Shown: positions 7,710 to 15,859 of the stretch, one piece after another
Layout: every line of letters begins with the position of its first letter
Position numbering within the stretch: the stretch's first letter is position 1
Origin: a bacterium
GTDB taxonomy: Bacteria > Desulfobacterota > Binatia > UBA12015
NCBI GenBank assembly: GCA_030430245.1
Contig: JAUIFY010000010.1
Span: 1 to 49,793, forward strand
Direction: 5' to 3'
DNA length: 49,793 nucleotides
Position numbers and translations under genes: made by a program
The notes under the pieces: model-generated
The model's database searches: none
The model's input: the letters and a program-made list of their open reading frames with translations, nothing else
What the model was told of the DNA's origin: nothing

Positions 7710-8002
7710 CTTCGTCCTCCTCGCTCGGGTCCCGATTCAGAGACCCGTCGACACGGGCCGCGCGCCCTCGGCAATGTGGGCCGGCGAAGGCAGGTCCACA
7801 ATCCTTCGGACCGGACCGACGTCGACCGAGGCATCGAGAACCGGCGACGGTGTCGGCGACTCTCTGAATCGGGACACGGGTTCTTCTCCTACGCTACGCG
7901 GAACGGCCGGCAAGACAAGCGCCTGGGAGCCGATTCGCCGGGCGGCCCGCGACGCCGCGCCGGGGCACACGAGCGCGCCACGACTCCCCCGCCCGCACGG
8001 GA

Positions 8003-8539
8003 TCAGGAGCAGGAGACCGCGCACTCCCCTCCCTGCGGCATCGCCCTGCAGGTCTGGGTCGATCCGGCACACGTCGCCCGCAGCGCGCCTCCACACGACT
8101 CTTCGGGGTCGGAGAAGGCGGTCGCGTCCGTGCACTCGCCCAGGAGCGGCATCTCGAAGTCGATGTCGTCGGTGCTCGACTCCTCGCACGCGGGGAACGC
8201 GCCGCTGGTGCAGGTCACCGTCACGAGCTGCGTGCCCGTGAACGGCAGGCCGTCGTCGCCGCGGCAGCCGTCGCGATAGACGTAGCGGGTCTGCTGACGC
8301 GTGGGCTCGTCGACCCGGCGCGTCGCCGTGAGCTCGCCACCACCCGGGCACGGACAGACGACGGTTTCGGGGCCCGCGTCGTCGACGCACGCGACGACCT
8401 CGGGGGCCTCGATCACGTCGTCGAGTGCCTCGAGCGAGGTGAAGAAGCGGTCCAGGAACGGATTGGTCGAGGCGTCGTCCCCGCAGGCGGCGAACAGCAT
8501 CGCGACGGCGACGAGGGTGGTGAGCGTGCTTCGAGTCAT
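8003..8539 (-). CDS. Cysteine-rich lipoprotein of unknown function
   Basis: This 178-residue protein starts at ATG 8539; an AAGGAG ribosome binding site lies about 10 bases upstream. The signal peptide ends with a lipobox, MLFAAC, so Cys19 should be lipid-modified. The following GDD is a residue set that often permits outer-membrane sorting. The mature part has about ten cysteines (for example CPCPGG, EECTDA-like and the terminal CAVSCS), which suggests a disulfide-stabilised periplasmic or surface domain. No domain family is recognised. A longer frame upstream of ATG 8539 is possible but would bury the lipobox, so the shorter start is preferred. Confidence 0.72.
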   Translation of the reverse strand: MTRSTLTTLVAVAMLFAACGDDASTNPFLDRFFTSLEALDDVIEAPEVVACVDDAGPETVVCPCPGGGELTATRRVDEPTRQQTRYVYRDGCRGDDGLPFTGTQLVTVTCTSGAFPACEESSTDDIDFEMPLLGECTDATAFSDPEESCGGALRATCAGSTQTCRAMPQGGECAVSCS

Positions 8540-8731
8540 GGGAACGGCACTCCTTCGTGGCTGGTGGTTCGAGCGCATCCGTTTAGCAGCGGCCGACCGG
8601 GCTGCCGCGAACGATCGAGCTTCGAACGTTCGTCCGGGCACCCGGGCCGCGCGGTCGACTCCGCGACGGCAAACGGAGCTCTCGACCCGCTCGGTCGAGG
8701 GCGATCGCGGAGCCTCTCGCCGACGACGCGC

Positions 8732-8968
8732 CTAGAGCGCCTTCTTCAACCGCTCGTAGCCCTGGACCAACTCGTCCTTCAGCAGGCCCAGCGCCGACGA
8801 GATCCCTTCCGCGCTCTTCTCCACGCCCGCCTTCGCGGTGAAGTCCTCCCACTTCTTCTCGAGCTCCTCCCACTCTTGCTGGGCCTCCTTCGAGCCGAGG
8901 TGGATCTTCACCATGAGCTCGTCCCGCTTCGTCTCCATGTCCTTCAGCAGATCGTCGATCGCGCTCAC
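8732..8968 (-). CDS. Small helical coiled-coil protein, 78 residues
   Basis: GTG 8968 lies 5 bases after an AGGAGG ribosome binding site, the strongest in this stretch. The 78-residue product is almost entirely charged amphipathic helix: METKRDELMVKIHLGSKEAQ, then WEELEKKWEDF, then LVQGYERLKKAL, with heptad-like Leu/Trp spacing. There is no signal peptide, so it is probably cytoplasmic and oligomeric. It resembles small apolipoprotein- or stress-type helical proteins, but I do not recognise the family. The next gene upstream on the same strand (cytochrome c) ends 32 bases away, so the two may share a transcript. Confidence 0.75.
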   Translation of the reverse strand: MSAIDDLLKDMETKRDELMVKIHLGSKEAQQEWEELEKKWEDFTAKAGVEKSAEGISSALGLLKDELVQGYERLKKAL

Positions 8969-9000
8969 TCGTGTCCTCCTGGTGATGGCCCGGGTCCGGG

Positions 9001-9486
9001 CTACTTCTTCTGGACCGACCGCAGATAGTAGACGACGGACGTCAGCTTGGAGTCCGAGATGGTCTCGGTCTCGACGGTCGTCTCGTTCGGAAGGTCGAGG
9101 ATCTCGCCCCACACCGGCATCTCGCGCTCGCCGTGCGCGGCAATCGGGGACTCTCCCTTCACGACGGCGAGAACCTTCTCCTCGGGAAAGACTCCGTCGT
9201 TGCGCTGCGAGAGGAGCGTCAAGTTCGGAGGCGTCTTCTTGAAGAGACTGGAGGCGACGCCGTCGCCCTCGGCGCCGGGGCCGTGGCAGGTCGAGCAGTA
9301 TCGTGAGAACTGCTGCTGGCCCAGGTGGAGCTCCATCGCGTCCGGGCTCTCGTCCGCCGCCCGGGCGGTGTCGGCGAAGGCCATGCCGGCGAGCAGCACC
9401 GCCGCTCCCGTCCGCGCCGCCGGCATCGCAGCCGCGGCGACGATCGCGGCGACCCGCGCCGATCCATGCCTGAGGAAGCTGATCAT
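9001..9486 (-). CDS. Monoheme cytochrome c, exported
   Basis: A 161-residue protein with an Ala-rich signal peptide (cleavage near ARAAD, residue 44). A single heme c site CSTCHG has Cys64, Cys67 and the proximal ligand His68. The distal ligand is probably Met123 in REMPVWG, as in class I cytochromes such as the cbb3/cytochrome c551 types. It acts as a periplasmic electron carrier. ATG 9486 was preferred over an upstream frame because it places the signal peptide at the N-terminus. The gene lies directly upstream of the small helical protein and downstream of the carboxymuconolactone-decarboxylase-like gene on the same strand. The redox partner is not identifiable. Confidence 0.88.
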   Translation of the reverse strand: MISFLRHGSARVAAIVAAAAMPAARTGAAVLLAGMAFADTARAADESPDAMELHLGQQQFSRYCSTCHGPGAEGDGVASSLFKKTPPNLTLLSQRNDGVFPEEKVLAVVKGESPIAAHGEREMPVWGEILDLPNETTVETETISDSKLTSVVYYLRSVQKK

Positions 9487-9594
9487 CGGTGGGATCGTAG
9501 CCTGCACTTCCCTCGAGGTCACACGATTTCCGGCCAACGGCGCCGAATCCCCTGCCACGTTCCCGGTAGATCCGGGATCCGCCCGCCTCGGCAC

Positions 9595-10194
9595 TCAGGA
9601 GCCAGGGCGATCGGTCCCGGCCGGGCGTGACGCGGCTTCGCCGGCTCGCTCCGGGAACCGTTCGGCGAACGGCTCGCACGGAAGTCGGAGCGCGTTCACC
9701 AGGAACGACACCGCGTGGTACAGCCCCGCCGTGTAGAGGAGCTCGAGGATCTGATCCTCATCGAAGTGCGCTTGGAGCTCCGCCCAACACGCGTCCGAGA
9801 CGTCCGCGCCGTCGTGGAGCTCGTCGCAAAGGCGGACGAGCGCCGACTGCCGCTCGTCCCAGACGGGATCGTTCGCGGGGGCCTCGACCGTGGCGCGGAT
9901 CCACTCGTCGGAGAGCCCCAGCGGCCGTGCGAAGGCCGCGACGTGAACGCCCCACTCGTATTCCGCGGCGCAGCGCGCCGTCGTGCGATGGATCACCAGC
10001 TCGCGGTCGCGGATGTCGACGGGGCCGCGGTCGAGGACGCCCGCGCGCATGAAGCGGGGGAAGATGCGTTCGTTCGTGGCCAGAGTGCGAAAGAGGACGA
10101 GCGGATCCACACCTTGGGGCATGACGAGGTCGAACAGGCTCCGAACTTCGGACGCGTAGGGAGGCTCGAGCGGGGCGATCCGGGGAATGGTCAT
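9595..10194 (-). CDS. Carboxymuconolactone decarboxylase family protein (AhpD-like fold)
   Basis: This 199-residue all-helical protein belongs to the carboxymuconolactone decarboxylase/AhpD family. Characteristic segments are the RELVIHRTTARCAAEYEWGVH helix pair and a later LLYTAGLYHAVSFLVNAL helix. The redox CxxC of AhpD is absent: only one Cys (RCAAEYEW) stands there, followed by Glu, so a peroxidase role is unlikely and a lyase or hydrolase-like function is more plausible. It is transcribed away from an HxlR regulator across two strong dyads. DUF24/HxlR repressors usually control neighbouring redox or detoxification genes, so induction by a reactive compound is inferred. The start ATG 10194 has a weak ribosome binding site (AAGGAGCT is visible 4 bases upstream). 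Confidence 0.85.
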   Translation of the reverse strand: MTIPRIAPLEPPYASEVRSLFDLVMPQGVDPLVLFRTLATNERIFPRFMRAGVLDRGPVDIRDRELVIHRTTARCAAEYEWGVHVAAFARPLGLSDEWIRATVEAPANDPVWDERQSALVRLCDELHDGADVSDACWAELQAHFDEDQILELLYTAGLYHAVSFLVNALRLPCEPFAERFPERAGEAASRPAGTDRPGS

Positions 10195-10208
10195 CGGGAA
10201 GCTCCTTT

Positions 10209-10256
10209 GCTACGTTTTCCGTAGCAAGAAGCGTAGCGCTACTTTTTCCGTAGCGC
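10209..10256. promoter_or_regulatory. Tandem dyad operators between the CMD gene and the HxlR regulator
   Basis: Two inverted repeats share the same core. Site 1 is GCTAC-N7-GTAGC (10209-10225); site 2 is GCGCTAC-N7-GTAGCGC (10236-10256) with perfect 7-bp arms. Both spacers are T-rich and nearly identical (GTTTTCC and TTTTTCC). The centres are 29 bp apart, close to three helical turns, so two dimers could bind the same DNA face. The TAC-N7-GTA geometry resembles sites reported for DUF24/HxlR repressors such as YodB. The likely ligand is the HxlR protein encoded at 10277. Confidence 0.75.
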
Positions 10257-10276
10257 AACCCGAGAAGGATGCCTTG

Positions 10277-10606
10277 GTGAAAACCCCGAAGAACCGACCG
10301 GTGCGCGGATCGCGGACGGGGCGCCCGATCATGGTCGCCCTCGACCTCCTGGGTCGCCGCTGGACGTTGCGAGTGCTGTGGGAGCTGCGCGACGGGCCGC
10401 TCACGTTTCGTGCACTGCGCGACGCGGCGGGCCAGGTGTCGCCGACCGTCCTGAACACCCGGCTTCGCGAGCTGCAGGAGCACGGGATCGTCGAGTCGAC
10501 CGACGCGGGCTACGCCCTCACGTCCGACGGGCGCGGACTGCGGAAGGCGCTCGTCCCGCTCTGGCGCTGGTCGGAGGGCTGGAAGGACCCGCAGTCGGGT
10601 GGATGA
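10277..10606 (+). CDS. HxlR/DUF24 family winged-helix transcriptional regulator
   Basis: The domain is complete in 109 residues: MVALDLLGRRWTLRVLWEL, then LRDAAGQVSPTVLNTRLREL as the recognition helix region, then GYALTSDGRGLRKAL as the wing and LWRWSEGW as the C-terminal dimerisation helix. GTG 10277 was chosen because it is preceded by GAGAAGGA and because an upstream extension would read through the operators. Many HxlR repressors sense quinones or electrophiles through a Cys near residue 7; this protein has no Cys there, so it may sense a different ligand. It is divergent from the carboxymuconolactone-decarboxylase-like gene, its probable target, and probably autoregulates. Confidence 0.88.
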   Translation: MKTPKNRPVRGSRTGRPIMVALDLLGRRWTLRVLWELRDGPLTFRALRDAAGQVSPTVLNTRLRELQEHGIVESTDAGYALTSDGRGLRKALVPLWRWSEGWKDPQSGG

Positions 10607-10636
10607 CGACGCGTCGGAGCCGTGCCAAGCTGCCGC

Positions 10637-11821
10637 ATGGCGACACGAACCCCATGCGCGGCTCTCGCGGCCACGCTGCTCACCACGACCGCTCTCGCGG
10701 CCACGCTGCTCACCACGACGTTCGTCCTTCCGATTGCGGCGCGCGCCGAGATCGTCGGGCTCCTCGAGACCCCGAGCGACTTCGCATCGCAGATCGGAAA
10801 CGTCCAGGGCTGGGCCTACACGACCACACCGGGCGCGGAGCTGATCCAGCCGTTCGACGTCCTCGTGAACGGCGTGAAGATCCTGGAGGTCCCGTGCTGC
10901 TCCGCCCGGGCCGACGTTCGCGACGCCCACCCGGACGCACCGCTCCGCACCGGCTTCTCGGCCGTGACGAACTGGGCGCGCGAGGCGGACGAGGACGAGA
11001 TCCTCGTGCAGGTCGTCGTGCGCGACACGGCGGGCGACATGCTCGTCCTCGCGCGGTCCGAGGTGCAGACGTTCGCGTTCGTCGGCCACCCGTTCAGTGG
11101 GATCGTCGAGTGGCTCGAGCCCGCGGGCGCCGCGGCGGATGGGCCGCAGTCGCTTCCGGTCCCGCGGTCGCGCTGCACCCTGTCGAACACGGCCGAGTTC
11201 ACCCCCGACGCGGCCGCGCTCACCTGCACGAACCTCGCGGCGGCGCCTCCGAGCGGCCTCTCGCCCGAAGCGTGCCTCGGCGCGGTCCGGTTCGAGTGGG
11301 ACCGCGCCTCGCAAGGCTTCAAGCTCGCGAGCGGCTGCGAGGCCCTGCCGCGGTGGACCGACAACGGCGACGGAACGGCGACCGACAACCGCACCGGGCT
11401 GCAGTGGGAGCTCAAGACCGACGACGGCTCGATCCACGACAAGGATCTCGAGTTCACGTGGAGCGCCAGCGGGGCGGCGCCGACCGGCACGGCCTTCACC
11501 GACCTGCTGGCGACGCTGAACGCGAACGACGCGGCCCTCTCGAACGGAACGCTCGTGCAGACCGGATGCTTCGCCGGCCACTGCGATTGGCGGGTGCCGA
11601 CGGTGCTCGAGCTGAAGGACATCCTCGACGCCGAGGGTCCCGCCTGCGTCTCGCCGCCGTGCACGACCATTCCCGGGGAGACGGCGCTGGACTACCACTG
11701 GTCGTCGACGGGCCTGGCCGAGCTCGACACGGTCGCGTGGGCGGTGAGCTTCGAGTTCGGCGTGGTCATCACCGACACGAAGACGAACGCGCGGCCGGTC
11801 CGCGCAGTCCGCGGGGACTGA
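10637..11821 (+). CDS. Secreted DUF1566 (Lcl C-terminal) domain protein
   Basis: This is a 394-residue exported protein. The signal peptide is unusual: a 10-residue hydrophobic unit ALAATLLTTT is present twice (residues 9-28) before the cleavage region AARAE. Residues about 35-150 form a beta-sandwich-like module. The C-terminal part from about residue 232 is a DUF1566 domain, recognised by RWTDNGDGTATDNRTGLQWE and the later DWRVPTVLELKDIL and YHWSSTGL segments; this lectin-like fold occurs in bacterial surface proteins. Two Cys pairs probably form disulfides. ATG 10637 was chosen so that the signal peptide is N-terminal. Function is probably recognition of a surface ligand, but no substrate can be named. 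Confidence 0.85.
   Translation: MATRTPCAALAATLLTTTALAATLLTTTFVLPIAARAEIVGLLETPSDFASQIGNVQGWAYTTTPGAELIQPFDVLVNGVKILEVPCCSARADVRDAHPDAPLRTGFSAVTNWAREADEDEILVQVVVRDTAGDMLVLARSEVQTFAFVGHPFSGIVEWLEPAGAAADGPQSLPVPRSRCTLSNTAEFTPDAAALTCTNLAAAPPSGLSPEACLGAVRFEWDRASQGFKLASGCEALPRWTDNGDGTATDNRTGLQWELKTDDGSIHDKDLEFTWSASGAAPTGTAFTDLLATLNANDAALSNGTLVQTGCFAGHCDWRVPTVLELKDILDAEGPACVSPPCTTIPGETALDYHWSSTGLAELDTVAWAVSFEFGVVITDTKTNARPVRAVRGD
10661..10720 (+). repeat. Tandem 30-bp duplication inside the signal-peptide coding region
   Basis: Two consecutive 30-bp copies (10661-10690 and 10691-10720) differ only in the last base. The duplication keeps the frame and adds ten residues to the hydrophobic core of the DUF1566 protein's signal peptide. 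Near identity indicates a recent replication-slippage event. Confidence 0.9.
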
Positions 11822-11905
11822 TCTCCCGCGGCGGCGGAGTGCGGCGCGCGAAGCGCCGAGTCCGCGGCGCCGTGCCTCTCCGTCGCCCGCCCGCACGGAG
11901 GGGCT

Positions 11906-12706
11906 TCACGACGCTTCGGTCGCGGTCACCGACGTCCCCTGGCTCGTCTCGTCGAGCCACGTGTCGAGCACGCCCTGAAACCCGGGGTCGTGCGAGACCC
12001 AGTGCCCGCACGGGAGCTCGACGATCGTCCCTCCCCCGCGCTCGACGTGGGCAAGCCACTCCTTCGAATGGAACGGGAACGGCTTCTCCTTCCCGTACAC
12101 GAACAGCACCGGCCCTCGAGGCCACTCGTCGGCCGACTCGGGCATACCTTCCCCGCGACCGATGTCGCGCCACGCGTTTCGGTAGGGATAGTTCATGCCC
12201 GAGTTGATCTGCGCTCGATCGAGCGGCGCTCCGATCAACTTCGCGAGCGAGCGCGTCATCCAGTCGCCGATCGGTCCACCGAAGAGGAACGCGAGGATCA
12301 GCCAGCCCTGGTACGACACGCCGCCGATCGCCGCCTTCGCGCTCGCCTCGACGTGCGCCCCGATGTCGAGCGCAGCGAAGCGTCGCACGAGATCGGGGCG
12401 CTGCGCGTAGAGCCGATAGGCCCAGTACGCGCCCCAGTCGTGCGCGACGAGCGTCACCTTCTCTCCGGGCGCGGCCTCTTCGATCATCGCCACGAGCGCG
12501 TCGACGATCTCGGCCGTGCTCGGCCCCCAACGCGTCGTCTTCGTGCCGTCGAAGTTCGGTAGCGTCGTTCGCACGCAGCGGAAGCGGCCCGACAGCGCGG
12601 CCACCTGCGGATCCCACAGCGTGGCGTCGTCGGGCCAGCCCTGGAGGAAGACGAGCGTCTCGGCCGCTTCCGGACCGTCGACGAGGGGCGTGAGTCGCAG
12701 AGTCAT
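11906..12706 (-). CDS. Alpha/beta hydrolase with Asp nucleophile (epoxide hydrolase/haloalkane dehalogenase-like)
   Basis: A 266-residue cytoplasmic hydrolase. The oxyanion region is FLQGWPD (residues 20-26), close to the HGWPD of the family. The nucleophile elbow VAHDWGAYW places Asp90 where epoxide hydrolases and haloalkane or fluoroacetate dehalogenases have their catalytic Asp, not Ser. The catalytic His is His235 in CGHWVSHD. The cap domain spans about 125-195. The reaction would proceed through a covalent aspartyl ester; the substrate is open. ATG 12706 is the first codon before the family's N-terminal strand. The gene converges with the DUF1566 gene and diverges from the MscS gene across a short tandem-repeat array. 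Confidence 0.88.
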   Translation of the reverse strand: MTLRLTPLVDGPEAAETLVFLQGWPDDATLWDPQVAALSGRFRCVRTTLPNFDGTKTTRWGPSTAEIVDALVAMIEEAAPGEKVTLVAHDWGAYWAYRLYAQRPDLVRRFAALDIGAHVEASAKAAIGGVSYQGWLILAFLFGGPIGDWMTRSLAKLIGAPLDRAQINSGMNYPYRNAWRDIGRGEGMPESADEWPRGPVLFVYGKEKPFPFHSKEWLAHVERGGGTIVELPCGHWVSHDPGFQGVLDTWLDETSQGTSVTATEAS

Positions 12707-12752
12707 GCGACGCGTTTAACCCGACCCCGGACGGCGGGCGCAACGTACTCGG

Positions 12753-12816
12753 CGCCCCTCGGACTCGACGCCCCTCGGACTCGACGCCCCTCGGACTCGA
12801 CGCCCGTCGGGCTCGA
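12753..12816. repeat. Four tandem 16-bp repeats in a divergent intergenic region
   Basis: The 16-bp unit CGCCCCTCGGACTCGA occurs three times without change (12753-12800) and a fourth time with two substitutions (12801-12816). A partial unit flanks each side. The array lies between two divergent starts (12706 and 12944), so it may affect promoter function, or it may simply be slippage-prone sequence. Confidence 0.9.
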
Positions 12817-12943
12817 CGCCCCAACCGGCCCCGCCGGGACACCGGAGCCCCCGGACTCCTCGCGAGGGCGTCCCCGGGCGCCGCCCGCACGGACGCAGAT
12901 GGCGCTCGGAACACCGGCCGAAATCTGGCATGCGAGAGCGACC

Positions 12944-14257
12944 ATGAGCGAGACCGACCTTTCCCTTCGAGAGTGGATCGAGAAGCTGATCGAGCGCGTC
13001 GGCCAGGGGGACTTCTGGTGGGCGCTCGCGGCGGCCGGCCTGATCAGCGCGGCGGCACTCCTCCTCTTGCTGATCCTCCGCTTCCTCTTCGGGCGCATCT
13101 CGAAGCGGATCGAATCGTGGCGCGGCACCGTGATCGGGCCGGTCCGGTTCCAGCGCCAGGAAGTCCTGTCGGCCGAGGAGACCACGAATCTCGCGACAGG
13201 CTTCGTCAGGCTCGTGGCGGCCTCGACCTACCTCCTGCTCGCGTACGTCTACCTGAACGCGGTCTTCAAGCTCTTCCCGGCAACCGCGAGCATCGCCGAC
13301 CAGCTGATCGGACACCTCATGAACGCGGCCGGCACGATCCTCTCCTCCGTCGCAGGCTACCTGCCGAGCCTGATCTTCCTCGGCGTGCTGTTCGCGCTCG
13401 GGCGGTGGGTCATCCACATCGAGCGGCTCATCTTCTCGGGCCTCGCGATCAAGCGCATCCACATCAGCGGGTTCGACGCGGAGTGGGCGTGGCCCACCTT
13501 CAAGATCGTTCGCTTTCTCACGATCACGTTCTTTCTCGTCGTGGCGTTTCCGTATCTGCCGGGCTCGACGTCGCCCGCCTTCCAGGCCGTGTCGGTCTTC
13601 GTCGGCGTACTGGTGTCCCTCGGGTCGTCCGGCGCGGTGGCAGACGTCGTCTCCGGCGTCGTGCTCACGTACACGCGCGCGTTCCACATGGGAGACCGGG
13701 TCCGGATCGCCGACGCGGAGGGCGACATCCTCGAGAAGACGCTGTTCGTGACGCGAATCCGCACGCCGAAGAACGTCGACATCACGATCCCGAACGCTCT
13801 CGTGATGAGCAACCACATCATCAACTTCAGCGCGCAGGCCCGCACCGGACGCCTCGTCCTCCACACGACGGTCACCATCGGCTACGACGTTTCGCCCGAG
13901 ACCGTGTCCGCGCTTCTCGTCGAAGCCGCCAAGGAGACGAAGGGCATTCTCGACACGAGCGAGCCGTTCGTTCTCCAGAACTCGCTCGACGACTTCTACG
14001 TCCACTACGAGCTGAACGCCGCGACGAACGATGCGAAGGGCATGTCGAACACCTATTCCGAGCTGCACGGACGGATCCTGGCGAAGTTCCATGAAGCCGG
14101 AATCGAGATCGCGTCCCCCCATCTCTCCTCGGTCCGCGACGGGAATCCGGTCCAGATTCCCGACACGTATCTCCCCAAGGACTACAAGCCCGCGGCCTTT
14201 CGGATCCTGCCGTTGCGCGCGCTTCGCGCGGCCAACCCGCCGTCCTCCGACGACTGA
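12944..14257 (+). CDS. MscS-family mechanosensitive channel
   Basis: A 437-residue inner-membrane protein of the small-conductance mechanosensitive channel family. It has four or five N-terminal transmembrane segments (residues about 25-45, 90-110, 145-165 and 190-205). The pore helix and the beta domain follow, with the hallmark GSSGAVADVVSGVVLTYTR and FHMGDRVRIADAEGDILEK. The MscS motif then continues through RIRTPKNVDITIPNALV, and a mixed alpha/beta C-terminal vestibule follows. The first TM region is longer than in E. coli MscS (286 residues), so this belongs to the larger YbdG/YnaI-like or related subgroup. ATG 12944 is preferred over an in-frame ATG 45 bases upstream because it begins directly before the first amphipathic helix. 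It should release solutes on osmotic downshock. Confidence 0.9.
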   Translation: MSETDLSLREWIEKLIERVGQGDFWWALAAAGLISAAALLLLLILRFLFGRISKRIESWRGTVIGPVRFQRQEVLSAEETTNLATGFVRLVAASTYLLLAYVYLNAVFKLFPATASIADQLIGHLMNAAGTILSSVAGYLPSLIFLGVLFALGRWVIHIERLIFSGLAIKRIHISGFDAEWAWPTFKIVRFLTITFFLVVAFPYLPGSTSPAFQAVSVFVGVLVSLGSSGAVADVVSGVVLTYTRAFHMGDRVRIADAEGDILEKTLFVTRIRTPKNVDITIPNALVMSNHIINFSAQARTGRLVLHTTVTIGYDVSPETVSALLVEAAKETKGILDTSEPFVLQNSLDDFYVHYELNAATNDAKGMSNTYSELHGRILAKFHEAGIEIASPHLSSVRDGNPVQIPDTYLPKDYKPAAFRILPLRALRAANPPSSDD

Positions 14258-14308
14258 GCGCGCGCGACAGCGCTCGGGACCGCCGGGCGCGGGTGCTAGA
14301 AGGGGCGG

Positions 14309-15100
14309 GTGCCGAGTCCGTTTGGTTGGTTCTCCATCGTCGCGATCGTCGTCGCCACCCTGGCGGGCGGCGTGCCGCCGCTGCGCGCGAACGCAGCCCA
14401 GGTCGATCGGTATCCCCTGGGAGAAGCGTTCGCGTCGGGCGTGTTCCTCGCACTCGCTCTCGCGATGATGCTCCCGGCATCGTTCCACCTCTTCGAGCGC
14501 GCGCTGCCCCACGTCGACGAGCCCATCGCGTCGCTGATCGCAATCTCCGCACTGCTCGCGCTGCTCGGCGTCTCCCACCTCGTGCGGCACCTGGAGCGCG
14601 ACCTGCACGAGGACGAAGCGATCGCGGCGAGCCCGCTCGTACCACTCTTGATGACCGTCATGATCGCGATCCCGTCGTTCTTTCTCGGTGCGGCGCTCGG
14701 CGTGAGCGAGACGGAGCAGGCCGTCCTCATTCTGATCGCCATCTTGCTGCACAAGTCGTCGGCCGCCTTCGCGCTGGCGTTGAAGCTCACCGATAGCTCT
14801 CTCTCCGTCGCTCGGGTGCGGATCGTGTTCGCCCTCTTCGTGCTCGCGACGCCGGCCGGGATCTTCTTCGGGAGTCTGGTCGGGGGACGACTGGGCACCG
14901 AAGCGCTCCTGATCGCGCGCGGCTCGGTCCTCGCGATGGCCGCCGGCACGTTCCTCTTCATGGGAACGCTCAACGAGCTGCAGAGCGCCCCGCTCATCAA
15001 GCGCTGCCGGCACTGGCGCGGATTCGCCGCGATGCTGGCGGGCATCGGTCTCACCGTGTGTGCCCGGCTCCTGATCGGCGAGGCACACTCCCTGGGCTGA
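14309..15100 (+). CDS. ZIP family divalent metal transporter (ZIPII-type motif)
   Basis: A 263-residue polytopic membrane protein with eight predicted helices and a cytoplasmic loop between helices 3 and 4 that carries HLVRHLERDLHEDE, a His/acidic metal-binding segment. The first helix pair ends GVFLALALAMMLPASFHLFE, the usual ZIP TM2 pattern. In the metal site, bacterial ZIP proteins usually have HNxPEG; here TM4 reads LLHKSSAAFALALKL, a version typical of the eukaryotic ZIP1/2/3 group (ZIPII). It should import Zn2+ or a related ion. GTG 14309 follows an AGAAGGGGCGG stretch. It follows the MscS gene by 51 bp and may share its transcript. Confidence 0.87.
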   Translation: MPSPFGWFSIVAIVVATLAGGVPPLRANAAQVDRYPLGEAFASGVFLALALAMMLPASFHLFERALPHVDEPIASLIAISALLALLGVSHLVRHLERDLHEDEAIAASPLVPLLMTVMIAIPSFFLGAALGVSETEQAVLILIAILLHKSSAAFALALKLTDSSLSVARVRIVFALFVLATPAGIFFGSLVGGRLGTEALLIARGSVLAMAAGTFLFMGTLNELQSAPLIKRCRHWRGFAAMLAGIGLTVCARLLIGEAHSLG

Positions 15101-15178
15101 GATCCTGCGGTCGCGGGCGCCCGCGCGGAACACACGCCCCTGCCGACGCCGGGGCGGTTCGTGGTAGAGATCGACCCC

Positions 15179-15859
15179 ATGAGCCGGAGGGCCGAGACGC
15201 AGCGACGCGCCGCGCTTCGCCGCCGCGAGGAGCGGGCGCGCCTCTGGAGGCTCGCCCGGGCATGGTGCGACGACGAGCGGGCGGCGGTCGCGGTCGTACC
15301 GGCGAACGACGGCCGGACGTCGCGGCTCCCGGAGCGGCGACGCGATCGCTTCGTCGCTCACCTTCGCGAGCTCGTCGATACCGTCGAGGAACGAGCGGAC
15401 GGACGCGCCGGCCGGTGGAGGCCCGTGCGCACCGCCCCCGAGACCAGCGCGGACCCGATCCTGGGCCAGGCCTGCGCGACCTGCCGCGGAAGCTGCTGTC
15501 GCACCGGAGGGGACACCGCGTTTCTCGACACGTCCGACATCGAGCGCTTCTGGGCCTCCCGACCGCGAGCGAATCGTGGCAGCATCGTGCGCGCCTACCT
15601 CTCGGCGCTTCCCGAACGGAGCTATGCGGGCTCGTGCGTGTTTCACGCGCGCTCGGGCTGCGCCCTGCCCCGAGAGATGCGCGCCAATCTGTGCAACGTG
15701 TTCCTTTGCGACGGCTTGCGCGAGCTGCGCCGCGCGCTCCAACCCGACGCGCCGCGACCGGCGTTCGTGGTCGCGACCGCGAACCGGAAGCTCGTCCGCG
15801 CGACGAAGGTCGACACCGACGGCGCGCCCCGGCGCGTTCGACGACCCCGACCCGCGTAG
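15179..15859 (+). CDS. YkgJ-type cysteine-cluster protein
   Basis: A 226-residue soluble protein. The central region holds CATCRGSCC, a CxxCxxxCC cluster, and about 50-70 residues later SCVFHARSGCALP and NLCNVFLC, which together give the eight-cysteine pattern of the YkgJ/UPF0153 zinc- or iron-chelating family. The N-terminal 60 residues are strongly basic and Arg-rich (RRAETQRRAALRRREERARL). The enzymatic role of the family is not established. ATG 15179 was chosen over an in-frame codon 18 bases upstream because of position; neither has a strong ribosome binding site. It lies 78 bp after the ZIP gene, so both could belong to a metal-related unit, but that is inference. Confidence 0.8.
   Translation: MSRRAETQRRAALRRREERARLWRLARAWCDDERAAVAVVPANDGRTSRLPERRRDRFVAHLRELVDTVEERADGRAGRWRPVRTAPETSADPILGQACATCRGSCCRTGGDTAFLDTSDIERFWASRPRANRGSIVRAYLSALPERSYAGSCVFHARSGCALPREMRANLCNVFLCDGLRELRRALQPDAPRPAFVVATANRKLVRATKVDTDGAPRRVRRPRPA

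Noticed and set aside
11822..11905. GGCGC/GCGCC hairpin between the DUF1566 and hydrolase genes
   Set aside because: Stem is only five perfect pairs with an unmatched extension and no T-run; too weak to list as a terminator.
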